Shown one piece after another: positions 9,375 through 17,632 of a DNA stretch of 64,000 bases (position 1 is the first letter of the stretch; the number at the start of each line of letters is the position of its first letter). The stretch is from Streptomyces sp. TLI_171 (GTDB lineage Bacteria; Actinomycetota; Actinomycetes; Streptomycetales; Streptomycetaceae). The DNA is taken from assembly GCF_003610255.1 (NCBI RefSeq), contig NZ_RAPS01000001.1, forward strand, positions 2,542,001-2,606,000, read 5' to 3'. Both the position numbers and the translations under genes were made by a program. The notes under the pieces are model-generated. The model did no database searches, was not told the DNA's origin, and saw nothing but the letters and a program-made list of their open reading frames with translations.

Positions 9375-10118
9375 TCAGCTCCAGCGGCCGGTGCGGCCGA
9401 GCAGCAGCGCGCCCGCGGCGACGCCCGCGGTGGAGGTGCGCAGGACGGACGGGCCGAGGCGGTAGGGGTGGGCGCCGGCTTCGGCGAAGGCGGCGATCTC
9501 GTCCGGGGAGACGCCGCCCTCGGGCCCGACGATCAGGACGATCTCACCGGCGGCGGGCAGCTGCGCGGTGGCGAGCGGCAGCGAGCCGTCCTCGTGGAGG
9601 ACGGCGGCGAAGGAGGCGGCGGCGAGCAGCGGGAGCAGCTGACGGGTCGTCACCGGGTCGTGGACCTCGGGGAAGCGCAGCCGTCGGGACTGCTTGCCGG
9701 CTTCCTTCGCGGTGGCCCGCCACTTGGCGAGCGCCTTGGCGCCGCGCTCGCCCTTCCACTGGGTGATGCAGCGGGACGCCGCCCACGGGACGATCGCGTC
9801 GATGCCGGCCTCGGTCATGGTCTCGACGGCGAGTTCGCCGCGGTCGCCCTTGGGCAGGGCCTGGACGACGGTGATCCGCGGGGCGGGGTCGGGCTCCTCC
9901 CGGACGGTCGCGACCAGCACGTCCAGCGCGTCCTTGCCGTGCACGGCGGCGACGGTGCCGTCCGCACCGCGCCCGCGCCCGTCGGCGAGGGTCACGGCCT
10001 CGCCGGTTTCCAGGCGTTTGACGGCGACGGCGTGCCGGCCCTCGGGGCCGTCCAGGCGGAGGGTCGCGCCGGGGGCGACTCCCGTCAGGTCGTCGACGAC
10101 GAACACCGGTGCGGTCAT
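9375..10118 (-). CDS. rsmE: 16S rRNA m3U1498 methyltransferase RsmE
   Basis: SPOUT-class RNA methyltransferase that uses S-adenosylmethionine to methylate U1498 of 16S rRNA. The 247-residue protein has an N-terminal PUA-like domain (about 1-70) and the SPOUT knot, with VGPEGGVSPDE at residues 198-207 and the SAM-loop LGPSVLRTSTA at 221-231. The family consensus there is LRTETA; the Ser in place of Glu is what I recall for streptomycetes. It follows dnaJ, a common order (hrcA-dnaJ-rsmE), with a hairpin between them. Confidence 0.94.
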   Translation of the reverse strand: MTAPVFVVDDLTGVAPGATLRLDGPEGRHAVAVKRLETGEAVTLADGRGRGADGTVAAVHGKDALDVLVATVREEPDPAPRITVVQALPKGDRGELAVETMTEAGIDAIVPWAASRCITQWKGERGAKALAKWRATAKEAGKQSRRLRFPEVHDPVTTRQLLPLLAAASFAAVLHEDGSLPLATAQLPAAGEIVLIVGPEGGVSPDEIAAFAEAGAHPYRLGPSVLRTSTAGVAAGALLLGRTGRWS

Positions 10119-10170
10119 CGGAACAGGAACCCTCTCAGCGCGCGGAACGGAGGCGGAACGGTAAAGGACG

Positions 10171-10207
10171 CGGGCCGGAGGCGGAGAGGAACCCCGCCCC
10201 CGGCCCG
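10171..10207 (-). terminator. Hairpin between dnaJ and rsmE
   Basis: 8-bp perfect outer arms (10171-10178, 10200-10207) enclose a second GC stem. Position 11 nt after the dnaJ stop suggests a terminator or partial attenuator before rsmE. Confidence 0.5.
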
Positions 10208-10217
10208 GAAGACCGGC

Positions 10218-11360
10218 TCACCGACCGTTGAAGGCGTCCTTCAGCCGGGAGAACAGGCCCTGCTGCCCGGGCGCGAACTGGCCGGACGGACGCTCCTCGC
10301 CGCGCAGCACGGAGAGCCGCCGCAGCAGGTCCTCCTGCTCCGGGTCGAGCTTGGTGGGCGTCTGCACCTCGACGTGCACTATCAGGTCGCCCCGGCCGCC
10401 GCCCCGCAGGTGGGTGATGCCGCGGCCGTGCAGCGGGATCGACTGGCCGGACTGGGTGCCGGGCCGGATGTCGACCTCCTCCAGGCCGTCCAGGGTCTGC
10501 AGCGGCACCTGGGTGCCGAGCGCAGCGGCGGTCATCGGGATGGTGACCGTGCAGTGCAGGTCGTCGCCGCGCCGCTGGAAGACCTGGTGCGCGGTCTCGG
10601 CGATCTCCACGTACAGGTCGCCGGCGGGGCCGCCGCCGGGGCCGACCTCGCCCTCGCCGGCCAGCTGGATCCGGGTGCCGTTGTCGACACCGGCCGGGAT
10701 CTTGACCGTCAGGGTGCGGCGGGCGCGGACCCGGCCGTCGCCGGCGCACTCGGGGCACGGGGTCGGGACGACGGTGCCGAAGCCCTGGCACTGCGGGCAG
10801 GGGCGGGAGGTCATGACCTGGCCCAGGAAGGACCGGGTGACCTGGGAGACCTCGCCCTTGCCGCGGCACATGTCGCAGGTCTGGGCGGAGGTCCCGGGGG
10901 CCGCGCCCTCGCCGTTGCAGGTGGTGCAGGTGACGGCGGTGTCGACCTGGAGTTCCTTGGTGGTGCCGAAGGCGGCCTCCTCCAGGGTGATCTCCAGCCG
11001 GATCATGGCGTCCTGGCCGCGGCGGGTGCGCGAACGCGGGCCGCGCTGGCCGGTCGCGGCGCCGAAGAAGGCGTCCATGATGTCGGAGAAGCCGAACCCG
11101 GCCGCGCCCGCGCCGAATCCGCCCGCGCCGCCGCCGTTCGGCGACAGCGGGTCGCCGCCGAGGTCGTAGACCTGACGCTTCTGCGGATCGGAGAGCACCT
11201 CGTAGGCGGCGTTGATCTCCTTGAACCGCTCCTGCGTCTTCGGGTCCGGGTTGACGTCCGGGTGCAGTTCACGCGCAAGGCGTCGGAACGCCTTCTTGAT
11301 CTCGTCCTGCCCCGCGTCGCGTCGGACGCCGAGTACCGCGTAGTAGTCCGTGGCCACCAA
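10218..11360 (-). CDS. dnaJ: Chaperone DnaJ (second type, with hrcA)
   Basis: Hsp40 cochaperone that stimulates DnaK ATPase. In 380 residues: J domain 1-70 with HPD at 33-35, Gly-rich linker 71-115 (FGAGAAGFGFSD), a complete zinc domain with four CxxCxGxG-type motifs beginning at Cys145, Cys162, Cys188 and Cys202, and the C-terminal substrate domain. It lies directly downstream of hrcA, so by family knowledge it is the HrcA-regulated dnaJ2 type rather than the copy in the dnaK operon. Repression would act through the CIRCE element upstream of hrcA. Confidence 0.95.
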   Translation of the reverse strand: MVATDYYAVLGVRRDAGQDEIKKAFRRLARELHPDVNPDPKTQERFKEINAAYEVLSDPQKRQVYDLGGDPLSPNGGGAGGFGAGAAGFGFSDIMDAFFGAATGQRGPRSRTRRGQDAMIRLEITLEEAAFGTTKELQVDTAVTCTTCNGEGAAPGTSAQTCDMCRGKGEVSQVTRSFLGQVMTSRPCPQCQGFGTVVPTPCPECAGDGRVRARRTLTVKIPAGVDNGTRIQLAGEGEVGPGGGPAGDLYVEIAETAHQVFQRRGDDLHCTVTIPMTAAALGTQVPLQTLDGLEEVDIRPGTQSGQSIPLHGRGITHLRGGGRGDLIVHVEVQTPTKLDPEQEDLLRRLSVLRGEERPSGQFAPGQQGLFSRLKDAFNGR

Positions 11361-11428
11361 ATGCTCCGGTTTGTTCCGCCTCTAGAAGTGCTCTGCGATG
11401 GCTGCGTGAGTGTGTCACACAGGCGCTG

Positions 11429-12502
11429 CTATGACTCGGCCAGGATCTGGCCGACGTACCGTGCCACCGCTCGCACCGCCCCCATTGTGCCCGGGTAATC
11501 CATCCGGGTCGGACCGATCACACCCAGTTTTGCCACGCTCTGGTCGCCCGAACCGTAACCGACCGAGACCACCGACGTGGAATTCAGGCCCTCGTAGGCG
11601 ATCTCGTGGCCGATCCGGACGGTCATCGCCGAGTCCGCCGTCTCGCCCAGCAGGCGCAGCAGCACCACCTGCTCCTCCAGCGCCTCCAGCACCGGCTGGA
11701 TGGTCAGCGGGAAGTCGTGGCCGAAGCGGGTCAGGTTGGCGGTGCCCGCCAGCATGATCCGCTCCTCGTTCTGTTCGGCCAGCGCCTCGAACAGCACGCT
11801 CAGGACGGTGCTGACGGTGGACCGTTCGGCCGGGTCGAAACCGGCCGGCAGGTCCTCCAGCACGGTCGGCACCTCGGGCAGCCGGCAGCCGCCCGCCATG
11901 CCGTTGAGCTTGGCCCGCAGGTCTCCCAGCAGGGCCTCGCCGACCGGGCCCGGGCAGTCGACCATGCGCTGTTCGACCCGGCCGGTGTTGGTGATCAGCA
12001 CCAGCATCAGCTTGGTCGGGGTGAGCGACACCAGCTCGATGTGCCGCACGGTGGAGCGGGTCAGCGACGGGTACTGGACCACCGCGACCTGCCGGGTCAG
12101 CTGCGCGAGCAGCCGCACCGTGCGGGCCACCACGTCGTCCAGGTCGACCGCGCCCTCCAGGAAGTGCCGGATCGCCCGGCGCTCCGGAGCGGTCATCGGC
12201 TTGACCTCGGCGAGGCGGTCGACGAACAGCCGGTAGCCCTTGTCGGTGGGGATCCGGCCCGCACTGGTGTGCGGCTGGTGGATGTACCCCTCCTCCTCCA
12301 GCGCGGACATGTCGTTGCGGACGGTGGCCGGGGAGACGCCCAGGTTGTGGCGCTCCACCAGCGCCTTGGAGCCGACCGGCTCCTCGGTGCCCACGTAGTC
12401 CTGCACGATCGCGCGGAGCACCGCCAACCGCCGCTCGTCCAGCGGGCGCACGGACGGGCGCGTGTCGATCTGGCGGCCGTCGGGCTTGCCGTCGTCGGGC
12501 AC
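11429..12502 (-). CDS. hrcA: Heat-inducible transcription repressor HrcA
   Basis: HrcA binds CIRCE elements and represses chaperone genes; GroEL stabilises it. The protein (357 residues from the chosen start) has an N-terminal winged helix ([20 protein letters not shown]) and ends in the well-conserved [14 protein letters not shown] tail ([11 protein letters not shown]). The open frame runs far upstream, but the GTG at 12502 has a GGAGGT site 9 nt before it; a GTG at 12508 or one near 12450 (VRPLDERR) are alternatives. It is autoregulated, to judge by the CIRCE element 49 nt upstream. Confidence 0.94.
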   Translation of the reverse strand: MPDDGKPDGRQIDTRPSVRPLDERRLAVLRAIVQDYVGTEEPVGSKALVERHNLGVSPATVRNDMSALEEEGYIHQPHTSAGRIPTDKGYRLFVDRLAEVKPMTAPERRAIRHFLEGAVDLDDVVARTVRLLAQLTRQVAVVQYPSLTRSTVRHIELVSLTPTKLMLVLITNTGRVEQRMVDCPGPVGEALLGDLRAKLNGMAGGCRLPEVPTVLEDLPAGFDPAERSTVSTVLSVLFEALAEQNEERIMLAGTANLTRFGHDFPLTIQPVLEALEEQVVLLRLLGETADSAMTVRIGHEIAYEGLNSTSVVSVGYGSGDQSVAKLGVIGPTRMDYPGTMGAVRAVARYVGQILAES

Positions 12503-12550
12503 GGGCACACACCTCCGTCGTCGTCCGTTGAGCCGGTGTCTGGACCGACT

Positions 12551-12577
12551 CTGGCACTCAACTGGGCAGAGTGCCAG
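12551..12577 (-). promoter_or_regulatory. CIRCE operator of hrcA-dnaJ
   Basis: CTGGCACTC, nine bases, GAGTGCCAG: a perfect inverted repeat with the exact CIRCE spacing (consensus TTAGCACTC-N9-GAGTGCTAA, two positions per arm changed symmetrically). It lies upstream of hrcA. A second inverted repeat (CCGTAC-N8-GTACGG, 12580-12599) adjoins it. Confidence 0.93.
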
Positions 12578-12674
12578 AACCGTACTTGCCAGTGTACGGC
12601 CCGGGCCTGACGGCAGGAACGGTCCTCCCGCGTGATCCTCGACCGAAAAGGCCCGCGCGGCCGGGGCGTGTCGC

Positions 12675-12696
12675 ATTCCCACCGAATTCCCACCGT
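12675..12696. repeat. 11-bp tandem duplication upstream of htpX
   Basis: ATTCCCACCGA at 12675-12685 is followed directly by ATTCCCACCGT at 12686-12696. It lies 65 nt before the htpX-like start and could be a direct-repeat regulator site. Confidence 0.6.
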
Positions 12697-12761
12697 TTCG
12701 GATGGTGCCCGCGGCCCCGCCCGGTGGCAGCATCGAAGGCGAGGCAGAGGAGGATGCAGCG

Positions 12762-13685
12762 ATGTCGGCATCACAGCGGCACTCCCGGTTCGCCCCCGAC
12801 CGCGGGCTGACCGGCCGGATGGTCGTGACCATGTTCTTGATCGGCCTGCTGTACGTGGGCTTCACCGGCCTGCTGATCGTGCTGCTGCGCGGGGCCTGGC
12901 CGCTGATCGTGCTGATCTCCGGCGGCCTGTTCGTCGCGCAGTTCTGGTTCTCCGACAAGATCACCGAACGGGCGATGGGAGCGCACCAGGTCAGCCCCGA
13001 GCAGTACCCGGAGCTGCACGGCGCGGTCGACCGGCTGTGCGCGCTCGCCGACATGCCCAAGCCGCGGGTCGCCGTCGCCGACAACGACATGCCGAACGCC
13101 TTCGCCACCGGCCGCAACCCGCAGAACGCGGTGATCTGCGTGACCACCGGCCTGTTGCGCCGGCTGGCGCCGGAGGAGCTGGAGGGCGTCCTCGCGCACG
13201 AGCTGTCGCACGTCGCGCACCGGGACGTGGCGGTGATGACGGTCGCCGGGTTCCTCGGCGTGCTGGCCGGCGCGATGACCAGGGTCGCGCTGTACGGCGG
13301 GATGATGGGCGGCGGCAACCGGAACAGCAACGACTCCAACGCCGCCATCGCGATGATCCTGGTGCCACTGGCCTCGATGGTGGTGTACGCGATCAGCTTC
13401 CTGCTGACCAGGCTGCTGTCCCGGTACCGCGAGCTGGCCGCCGACCGGGCCGCCGCCCAGCTCACCGGCCGGCCCTCCGCGCTGGCCTCCGCCCTCACCA
13501 AGGTGACCGGGCAGATCGGCGCCATCCCGACCGAGGACCTGCGCAAGGCCCAGCCGTACAACGCCTTCTACTTCGCGCCGGCGCTGAGCGCCAAGGAGAC
13601 CGCCTCGCAGTTGCTCTCCACCCACCCGTCGCTGGAGCAGCGGCTGGCGCAGCTGGCGAAGATCTCCGACCAGCTCGGGCACTGA
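12762..13685 (+). CDS. htpX: M48 membrane zinc protease, HtpX-like
   Basis: HtpX proteases degrade misfolded membrane proteins. The 307-residue protein has two N-terminal membrane helices (about residues 19-42 and 47-63), the zinc motif HELSH at 146-150 within [11 protein letters not shown], and two more hydrophobic stretches after it (about 160-180 and 205-230). A later Glu in [10 protein letters not shown] supplies the third zinc ligand. The ATG at 12762 was chosen for its AGGAGGA ribosome binding site; the longer frame is not plausible. It precedes a pspAB-like gene by 49 nt, which suggests a shared envelope-stress role. Confidence 0.93.
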   Translation: MSASQRHSRFAPDRGLTGRMVVTMFLIGLLYVGFTGLLIVLLRGAWPLIVLISGGLFVAQFWFSDKITERAMGAHQVSPEQYPELHGAVDRLCALADMPKPRVAVADNDMPNAFATGRNPQNAVICVTTGLLRRLAPEELEGVLAHELSHVAHRDVAVMTVAGFLGVLAGAMTRVALYGGMMGGGNRNSNDSNAAIAMILVPLASMVVYAISFLLTRLLSRYRELAADRAAAQLTGRPSALASALTKVTGQIGAIPTEDLRKAQPYNAFYFAPALSAKETASQLLSTHPSLEQRLAQLAKISDQLGH

Positions 13686-13734
13686 CCCTGCTCGACGACC
13701 TCGACGCCTCGACGACCCCTGAGGAGCGTTCCGC

Positions 13735-14325
13735 GTGGGATTCCTGGACGCGCTGTTCGGCCGGAGCAAGACGGCCAAGCCCGACCTCGACCAGCTGTTC
13801 GGCATCCCGTCGGCGGCGCTGACCCTGCAGGCCGCCACCGGGTTCACCCCGACCGGGCTGGGCTCGGTCTGCTTCGCCGCGGTGGAGGGCGGGGCGTTCG
13901 CCGAGGTGCAGGCGCAGGCGCGAGCGCTGCTGGACGCGGACACCGGGCGCGGCGGCGTTCCCGTGGAGGCGTCCCGGGACGCGTACGGGTACTCCTGGCT
14001 GCTGGCCCGGCACACCCCCGAGGAGCTGCCCGACCTGGTGAACGACCTGCACGCGGTCAACAGCGAGCTGGAGGCCAACGGCTTCGGCCCGCAGCTGCTC
14101 TGCTCGCTGGTCGGCTTCCGGGACGCCGGGGGCCGCCCGCTGGGCCTGGTGTACCTGTACAAGCGCGGCACCTTCTACCCGTTCGCGCCGGTGCCCGGCG
14201 GCGGCGAGAAGCGCGACAACCCGCTGGAGCTGCAGGTGAGGGCGATGCTCGGCAACGACCTGCGGATCGAGTCGGACCTGTCCCGCTGGTTCCCGGTCTG
14301 GGGTGCGCCGGGCCTGGGCGGCTGA
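13735..14325 (+). CDS. pspAB: PspA-associated protein PspAB-like
   Basis: A 196-residue soluble protein resembling actinobacterial PspAB, which accompanies PspA/PspAA in phage-shock (membrane stress) loci. It starts with GTG (MGFLDALFGRSK) and has no membrane helix; the recognisable segments are LDQLFGIPSAALTLQ, SWLLARHTPEELPDLV and FYPFAP. PspA itself is not in the window; the neighbour is the HtpX-like protease, the usual partner. Naming is from memory of the family and its neighbourhood. Its final 16 bases are duplicated 34 bp downstream. Confidence 0.75.
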   Translation: MGFLDALFGRSKTAKPDLDQLFGIPSAALTLQAATGFTPTGLGSVCFAAVEGGAFAEVQAQARALLDADTGRGGVPVEASRDAYGYSWLLARHTPEELPDLVNDLHAVNSELEANGFGPQLLCSLVGFRDAGGRPLGLVYLYKRGTFYPFAPVPGGGEKRDNPLELQVRAMLGNDLRIESDLSRWFPVWGAPGLGG

Positions 14326-14389
14326 CCGGCCCGGGTGACCGACCGGCCCGGGCGGCTGACCGGCCGTCAGGCGGTGGGTCGGCCCGGCG

Positions 14390-15103
14390 TCAGTGCAGGC
14401 GCTCGCGGTAGGTCGCCTCGGCGGCCGCGAACAGGGTCTGCACCTCGGTGCCGGGCTGATCGGTGACCACCTCCTGGACGCTCAGGATCACGTCGCCCAC
14501 CCGGAGGAAGGCGGTCTCGTCGACCCACTCGCCGGTGCTGCCGCTCGGGCCCGTGGACGTGACCCGGAGCCGCAGGCTGTCGCCGACCTGGGTGGCGGTG
14601 GCGAACTCCTGGATCTGGCTGCCGTCGATCAGCGTGGTGCTGAAGGACGCGCAGCGGCCGGCGGCCAGCCGGACGGCGTCCAGGACGGCGGCGGCCTGCC
14701 CCGCCGGGTAGCGGTCGAGCGCCTGCTGGCCGCCCCAGCCGAGGTCCTCGGCCCCCACCGGGGTGCGCTCCAGGCCCACCGCGACGTCCTCCAGCGGCGG
14801 CGCGTGCGTGGTCAGGAAGGAGCTGACGCCGAGTTCGGAGCAGGACATCGACTCCAACGGCTCGGCAGCGGCGGCGCCGGCGCGCGGTGCGCGGGTGGTG
14901 GTCGACTCGGTCGCCGAGGTGTTCAGCGTGAAGCCCGGCGGCAGCCGGTCGGCCGTCAGCAGGCCGTCGCGCAGCCTCGCGGGCGCGGAGTCGGCCCGCT
15001 TCGGCGCCGGACCGTCCTGCTTCGGCTCCGGGGCGGCCGTGCAGGCCGCCCCACCGACGAGCACCGCCGCCACCGCTGCCGCCACCGGCCACCATCTGCG
15101 CAC
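14390..15103 (-). CDS. Secreted lipoprotein, PknH-sensor-like
   Basis: A 237-residue lipoprotein. After the GTG at 15103 come RRWW, a hydrophobic segment and the lipobox VGGAAC, so the mature N-terminal Cys is about residue 20. The exported part has paired Cys (MSCSEL and GRCASF) and resembles the PknH-type extracellular sensor domain in pattern, but this is weak. A longer start at 15148 is possible; a signal peptide that begins at the Arg-rich GTG start is more typical. It is divergently transcribed from the DUF2785 gene and converges on pspAB. Confidence 0.7.
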   Translation of the reverse strand: MRRWWPVAAAVAAVLVGGAACTAAPEPKQDGPAPKRADSAPARLRDGLLTADRLPPGFTLNTSATESTTTRAPRAGAAAAEPLESMSCSELGVSSFLTTHAPPLEDVAVGLERTPVGAEDLGWGGQQALDRYPAGQAAAVLDAVRLAAGRCASFSTTLIDGSQIQEFATATQVGDSLRLRVTSTGPSGSTGEWVDETAFLRVGDVILSVQEVVTDQPGTEVQTLFAAAEATYRERLH

Positions 15104-15181
15104 TGCCCCACCCCCGCGTAGTCCTGATCGCCGGGAAATATCCCACACCCCGAACGGCCCGGGCCCCTAGGGTGGGCTTTC

Positions 15182-15952
15182 GTGATCAACTGGGCCGCCC
15201 TTCCCGACGCGAACCCGTCCGAGGCCGAACTGGCCGCCGTGAGCGAAGCGCTGCGCTCGCCGGACCCGGTGGAGCGCGACGGGCGCGCCTACCCCCGACT
15301 GATCGGCTGGGTGCCCGGGCTGGCCGAGGAGCGCCGGCTGGCGCTCGGCGACGTGATGGCGGCCCGCTTCGAGGACCCCGAGATCCAGGCCCGGACGTTC
15401 GCCCCGCTGGTGCTGGGCCACGTCGTGAAGTCGGGCGCGCTGCGCCCTGCGTGGTCGGCCGCGTTCGCCCGCTGGTACCCGGCCGAGGCCGACCTGCGCG
15501 GCCACCACCCCGAACTGGGCTGGCTGCACTCCGTCGCGCACGGCGCCGACCTGCTGGCCGCGTTCGGGCAGCATCCGGCCGTCGACCCGGAACCGTTGCT
15601 GGCGCTCGGCGCGGCCCGCCTGCTCGCCCCGACCGGCCACGTCTTCGACGCGATGGAGGACGACCGGCTCGGTTTCGCGCTCGGCCTGACGCTGACCCGC
15701 CCGGAGCTGACGGAACGCCAGTCGATCGGCTGGCTGGACGCGGTGGCCGAGGTGTTCGCCGCCGGCGAGCCCGGGCCGGTGCCCGCCGAGGTGTCCAACA
15801 CCCTGCGCACGCTGCGGGTGGTGCACCTGCTGACGGTGCGCGGCGTCCGCCCGGAACGGGGCGGCGAGGAGGTCCGCGCGCTGCCGCACGGCGCGGCGGT
15901 CGGCGGGCGGATCGTCGAGGTGCTGTCCATGGCGGGCGGGTACCTCGGCTGA
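15182..15952 (+). CDS. DUF2785 family protein
   Basis: A 256-residue cytoplasmic protein with the DUF2785 pattern (LRGHHPELGWLHSVAHGADLL near residues 103-125). The sequence is alpha-helical throughout with no membrane segments. Function unknown; the paired His in HHPELGWLHSVAH could bind metal or nucleotide, which is speculation. It starts with GTG eight nt after a TAGGGT hexamer, consistent with a leaderless transcript. Stands alone, divergent from the lipoprotein. Confidence 0.8.
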   Translation: MINWAALPDANPSEAELAAVSEALRSPDPVERDGRAYPRLIGWVPGLAEERRLALGDVMAARFEDPEIQARTFAPLVLGHVVKSGALRPAWSAAFARWYPAEADLRGHHPELGWLHSVAHGADLLAAFGQHPAVDPEPLLALGAARLLAPTGHVFDAMEDDRLGFALGLTLTRPELTERQSIGWLDAVAEVFAAGEPGPVPAEVSNTLRTLRVVHLLTVRGVRPERGGEEVRALPHGAAVGGRIVEVLSMAGGYLG

Positions 15953-16054
15953 CCGCGCGTCGGACTGCCGTTGAGTGACTGCTCGGAGGCGTCTCCGCGG
16001 GGCGCGCTGACGGGCCGTCGGCCCTGCTCGGTGCGGGTTTCGTAGACTGCCCCC

Positions 16055-16888
16055 ATGCGGAGCAGGGAGTACGGACCGGATCTGACCCCGCCGTGGAAGC
16101 GGCAGCAGCCCGCCCCCGAGGTCGCGGCGGAACGCGATCTGGTGGTGGAGGAGGCGGCGACCGGCTTCTGCGGGGCGGTGGTGCGCTGCGAGCGGACCGC
16201 CGAGGGCTTCACCGTCACCCTGGAGGACCGGTTCGGCAAGCACCGGGTGTTCCCGCTGGTGCCGCGCGGGTTCCTGCTGGAGGGACGGGTGGTGACCCTG
16301 GTCCGCCCCGCCGGACCGGCCCCCGCGCGCGGCCCCGGCCTGACCGCGTCCGGCTCGGTCGCGGTGCCCGGGGCGCGCGCCCGGGTCGCCCGCGAGTCGC
16401 GGATCTACGTCGAGGGCCGGCACGACGCCGAGCTGGTCGAGCGGGTCTGGGGCGACGACCTGCGGATCGAGGGCGTGGTGGTGGAGTACCTGCAGGGCGT
16501 GGACGACCTGCCCGCGATCGTCGCCGACTTCGCCCCCGGCCCGGGCCGCCGCCTGGGCGTCCTGGTCGACCACCTGCTGCCCGGCACCAAGGAGCACCGG
16601 ATCGCCGCCCGGGTGACCGGCGACCACGTGCTGGTCGTCGGCCACCCGTACGTCGACGTCTGGCAGGCCGTCAAACCCGCCGCCCTGGGCATCGCCGCCT
16701 GGCCCGCGGTGCCGCGCGGCGAGGAGTGGAAGGAGGGCGTCTGCCGCCGCCTGGGCTGGCCCGTGGACACCCCCGCCGCCTGGAAGCGGATCCTCGCCTC
16801 GGTCGACGGCTGGAAGGACCTGGAGCCGGAACTGCTCGGCCGGGTCGAAGAGTTGATCGACTTCGTCACCCAGCCGGGCGGTTCCTGA
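16055..16888 (+). CDS. DUF3097 family protein, possible Toprim-like core
   Basis: A 277-residue protein with the hallmarks of actinobacterial DUF3097; function unknown to me. An N-terminal beta-rich part (25-110) precedes ESRIYVEGRHDAELVERVW (114-132), in which Glu120, Gly121 and Asp124 look like the first Toprim motif; LGVLVDHLLPGTKEHRI (167-183) resembles a second acidic motif. The C-terminal third is helical with conserved Trp residues (W673-like region near residues 207-260). The ATG is six nt after TAGACT, so it is probably leaderless. It is a single-gene unit. Confidence 0.8.
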   Translation: MRSREYGPDLTPPWKRQQPAPEVAAERDLVVEEAATGFCGAVVRCERTAEGFTVTLEDRFGKHRVFPLVPRGFLLEGRVVTLVRPAGPAPARGPGLTASGSVAVPGARARVARESRIYVEGRHDAELVERVWGDDLRIEGVVVEYLQGVDDLPAIVADFAPGPGRRLGVLVDHLLPGTKEHRIAARVTGDHVLVVGHPYVDVWQAVKPAALGIAAWPAVPRGEEWKEGVCRRLGWPVDTPAAWKRILASVDGWKDLEPELLGRVEELIDFVTQPGGS

Positions 16889-16906
16889 CCTTCTCCCGAC
16901 AGGCCG

Positions 16907-17632
16907 TCAGGGCGACGGCGTCGCGGACGGGACCGGCGTCGCGGACGGGACCGGCGTCGCGGGGATGCTCGGGGGGTCGCTAGGGAAGCCGCTCGGCGCG
17001 GCGGGCGCCAGGACGACGCGCACCGGCGGCGGCACGCAGGCCGGCACGGAGTCCACCACCAGGGCACTGAACGCCGCCGCCCCGCCGGACGGCGTGGACC
17101 AGGACGTCAGCAGCACCGTCGAGCCCGGCGGCACCAGCGCCGGATCGATCCGCACCGTGGTGGGGCTGTCGCCGGGCAGCTCCTTGTCGGCCCGGGCGGT
17201 GGTGCCCTTCGGGTCCGGCAGCGGGCACTCCCCCTCAGTGCGCGCGGCCTCGATGCCCGCCGCCCTCACCCCGTACTTCTGGAGCGTGGCCACCATCCCC
17301 GGCAGGCCCGCCGGGTCGTGCAGCTCCAGCGCGATGGTCCCGTCGGCCTCCCGGGTGACGGCGTACGCGGCGTTGCCGCCGTGCACGCCGCCCAGCACTG
17401 CGGGCAGCACCAGCGCGGTGGCGACGGCCGCCGTGCCGACCGTGAGGGCCGCGAACAGCGGGCGGCTGCGCAGCACGCTCCGGCGCGGGACGGGAACGGT
17501 ACTGGCGGCGGTCGCGGCGGTGCGGGCGGCGGTGGCGGTGCTGGCGGCGCGTTCGGTGGCCATGGCGATCAGTTCCTCGCCGAGCTTCCGCTCGAAGTTG
17601 CCGGTGGACGGGGTGCGGTCGGCGCGGGTCAC
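16907..17632 (-). CDS. Membrane-anchored partner of the adjacent sigma factor
   Basis: A 241-residue single-pass membrane protein encoded just after a sigma-factor gene. The GTG at 17632 overlaps the sigma stop (GTGA), which indicates coupling. The cytoplasmic N-terminus (about 1-50, Ala-rich) is followed by one transmembrane helix at about 58-80 and an extracytoplasmic domain with two Cys (GECPL, PACVP). The C-terminus ends in a short Pro/Ser/Thr repeat (PVPSAT twice) that reflects a 21-bp direct DNA repeat. Context suggests an anti-sigma or regulatory partner, but no zinc anti-sigma motif is visible. Confidence 0.65.
   Translation of the reverse strand: MTRADRTPSTGNFERKLGEELIAMATERAASTATAARTAATAASTVPVPRRSVLRSRPLFAALTVGTAAVATALVLPAVLGGVHGGNAAYAVTREADGTIALELHDPAGLPGMVATLQKYGVRAAGIEAARTEGECPLPDPKGTTARADKELPGDSPTTVRIDPALVPPGSTVLLTSWSTPSGGAAAFSALVVDSVPACVPPPVRVVLAPAAPSGFPSDPPSIPATPVPSATPVPSATPSP

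Noticed and set aside
12193..12774. 193-codon minus frame upstream of hrcA
   Set aside because: It crosses CIRCE and the hrcA start in another frame and has shadow composition.
14316..14365. 16-bp direct repeat GGGCGGCTGACCGGCC at the pspAB end
   Set aside because: Probably a local duplication between convergent genes; no evidence of an attachment site or mobile element.
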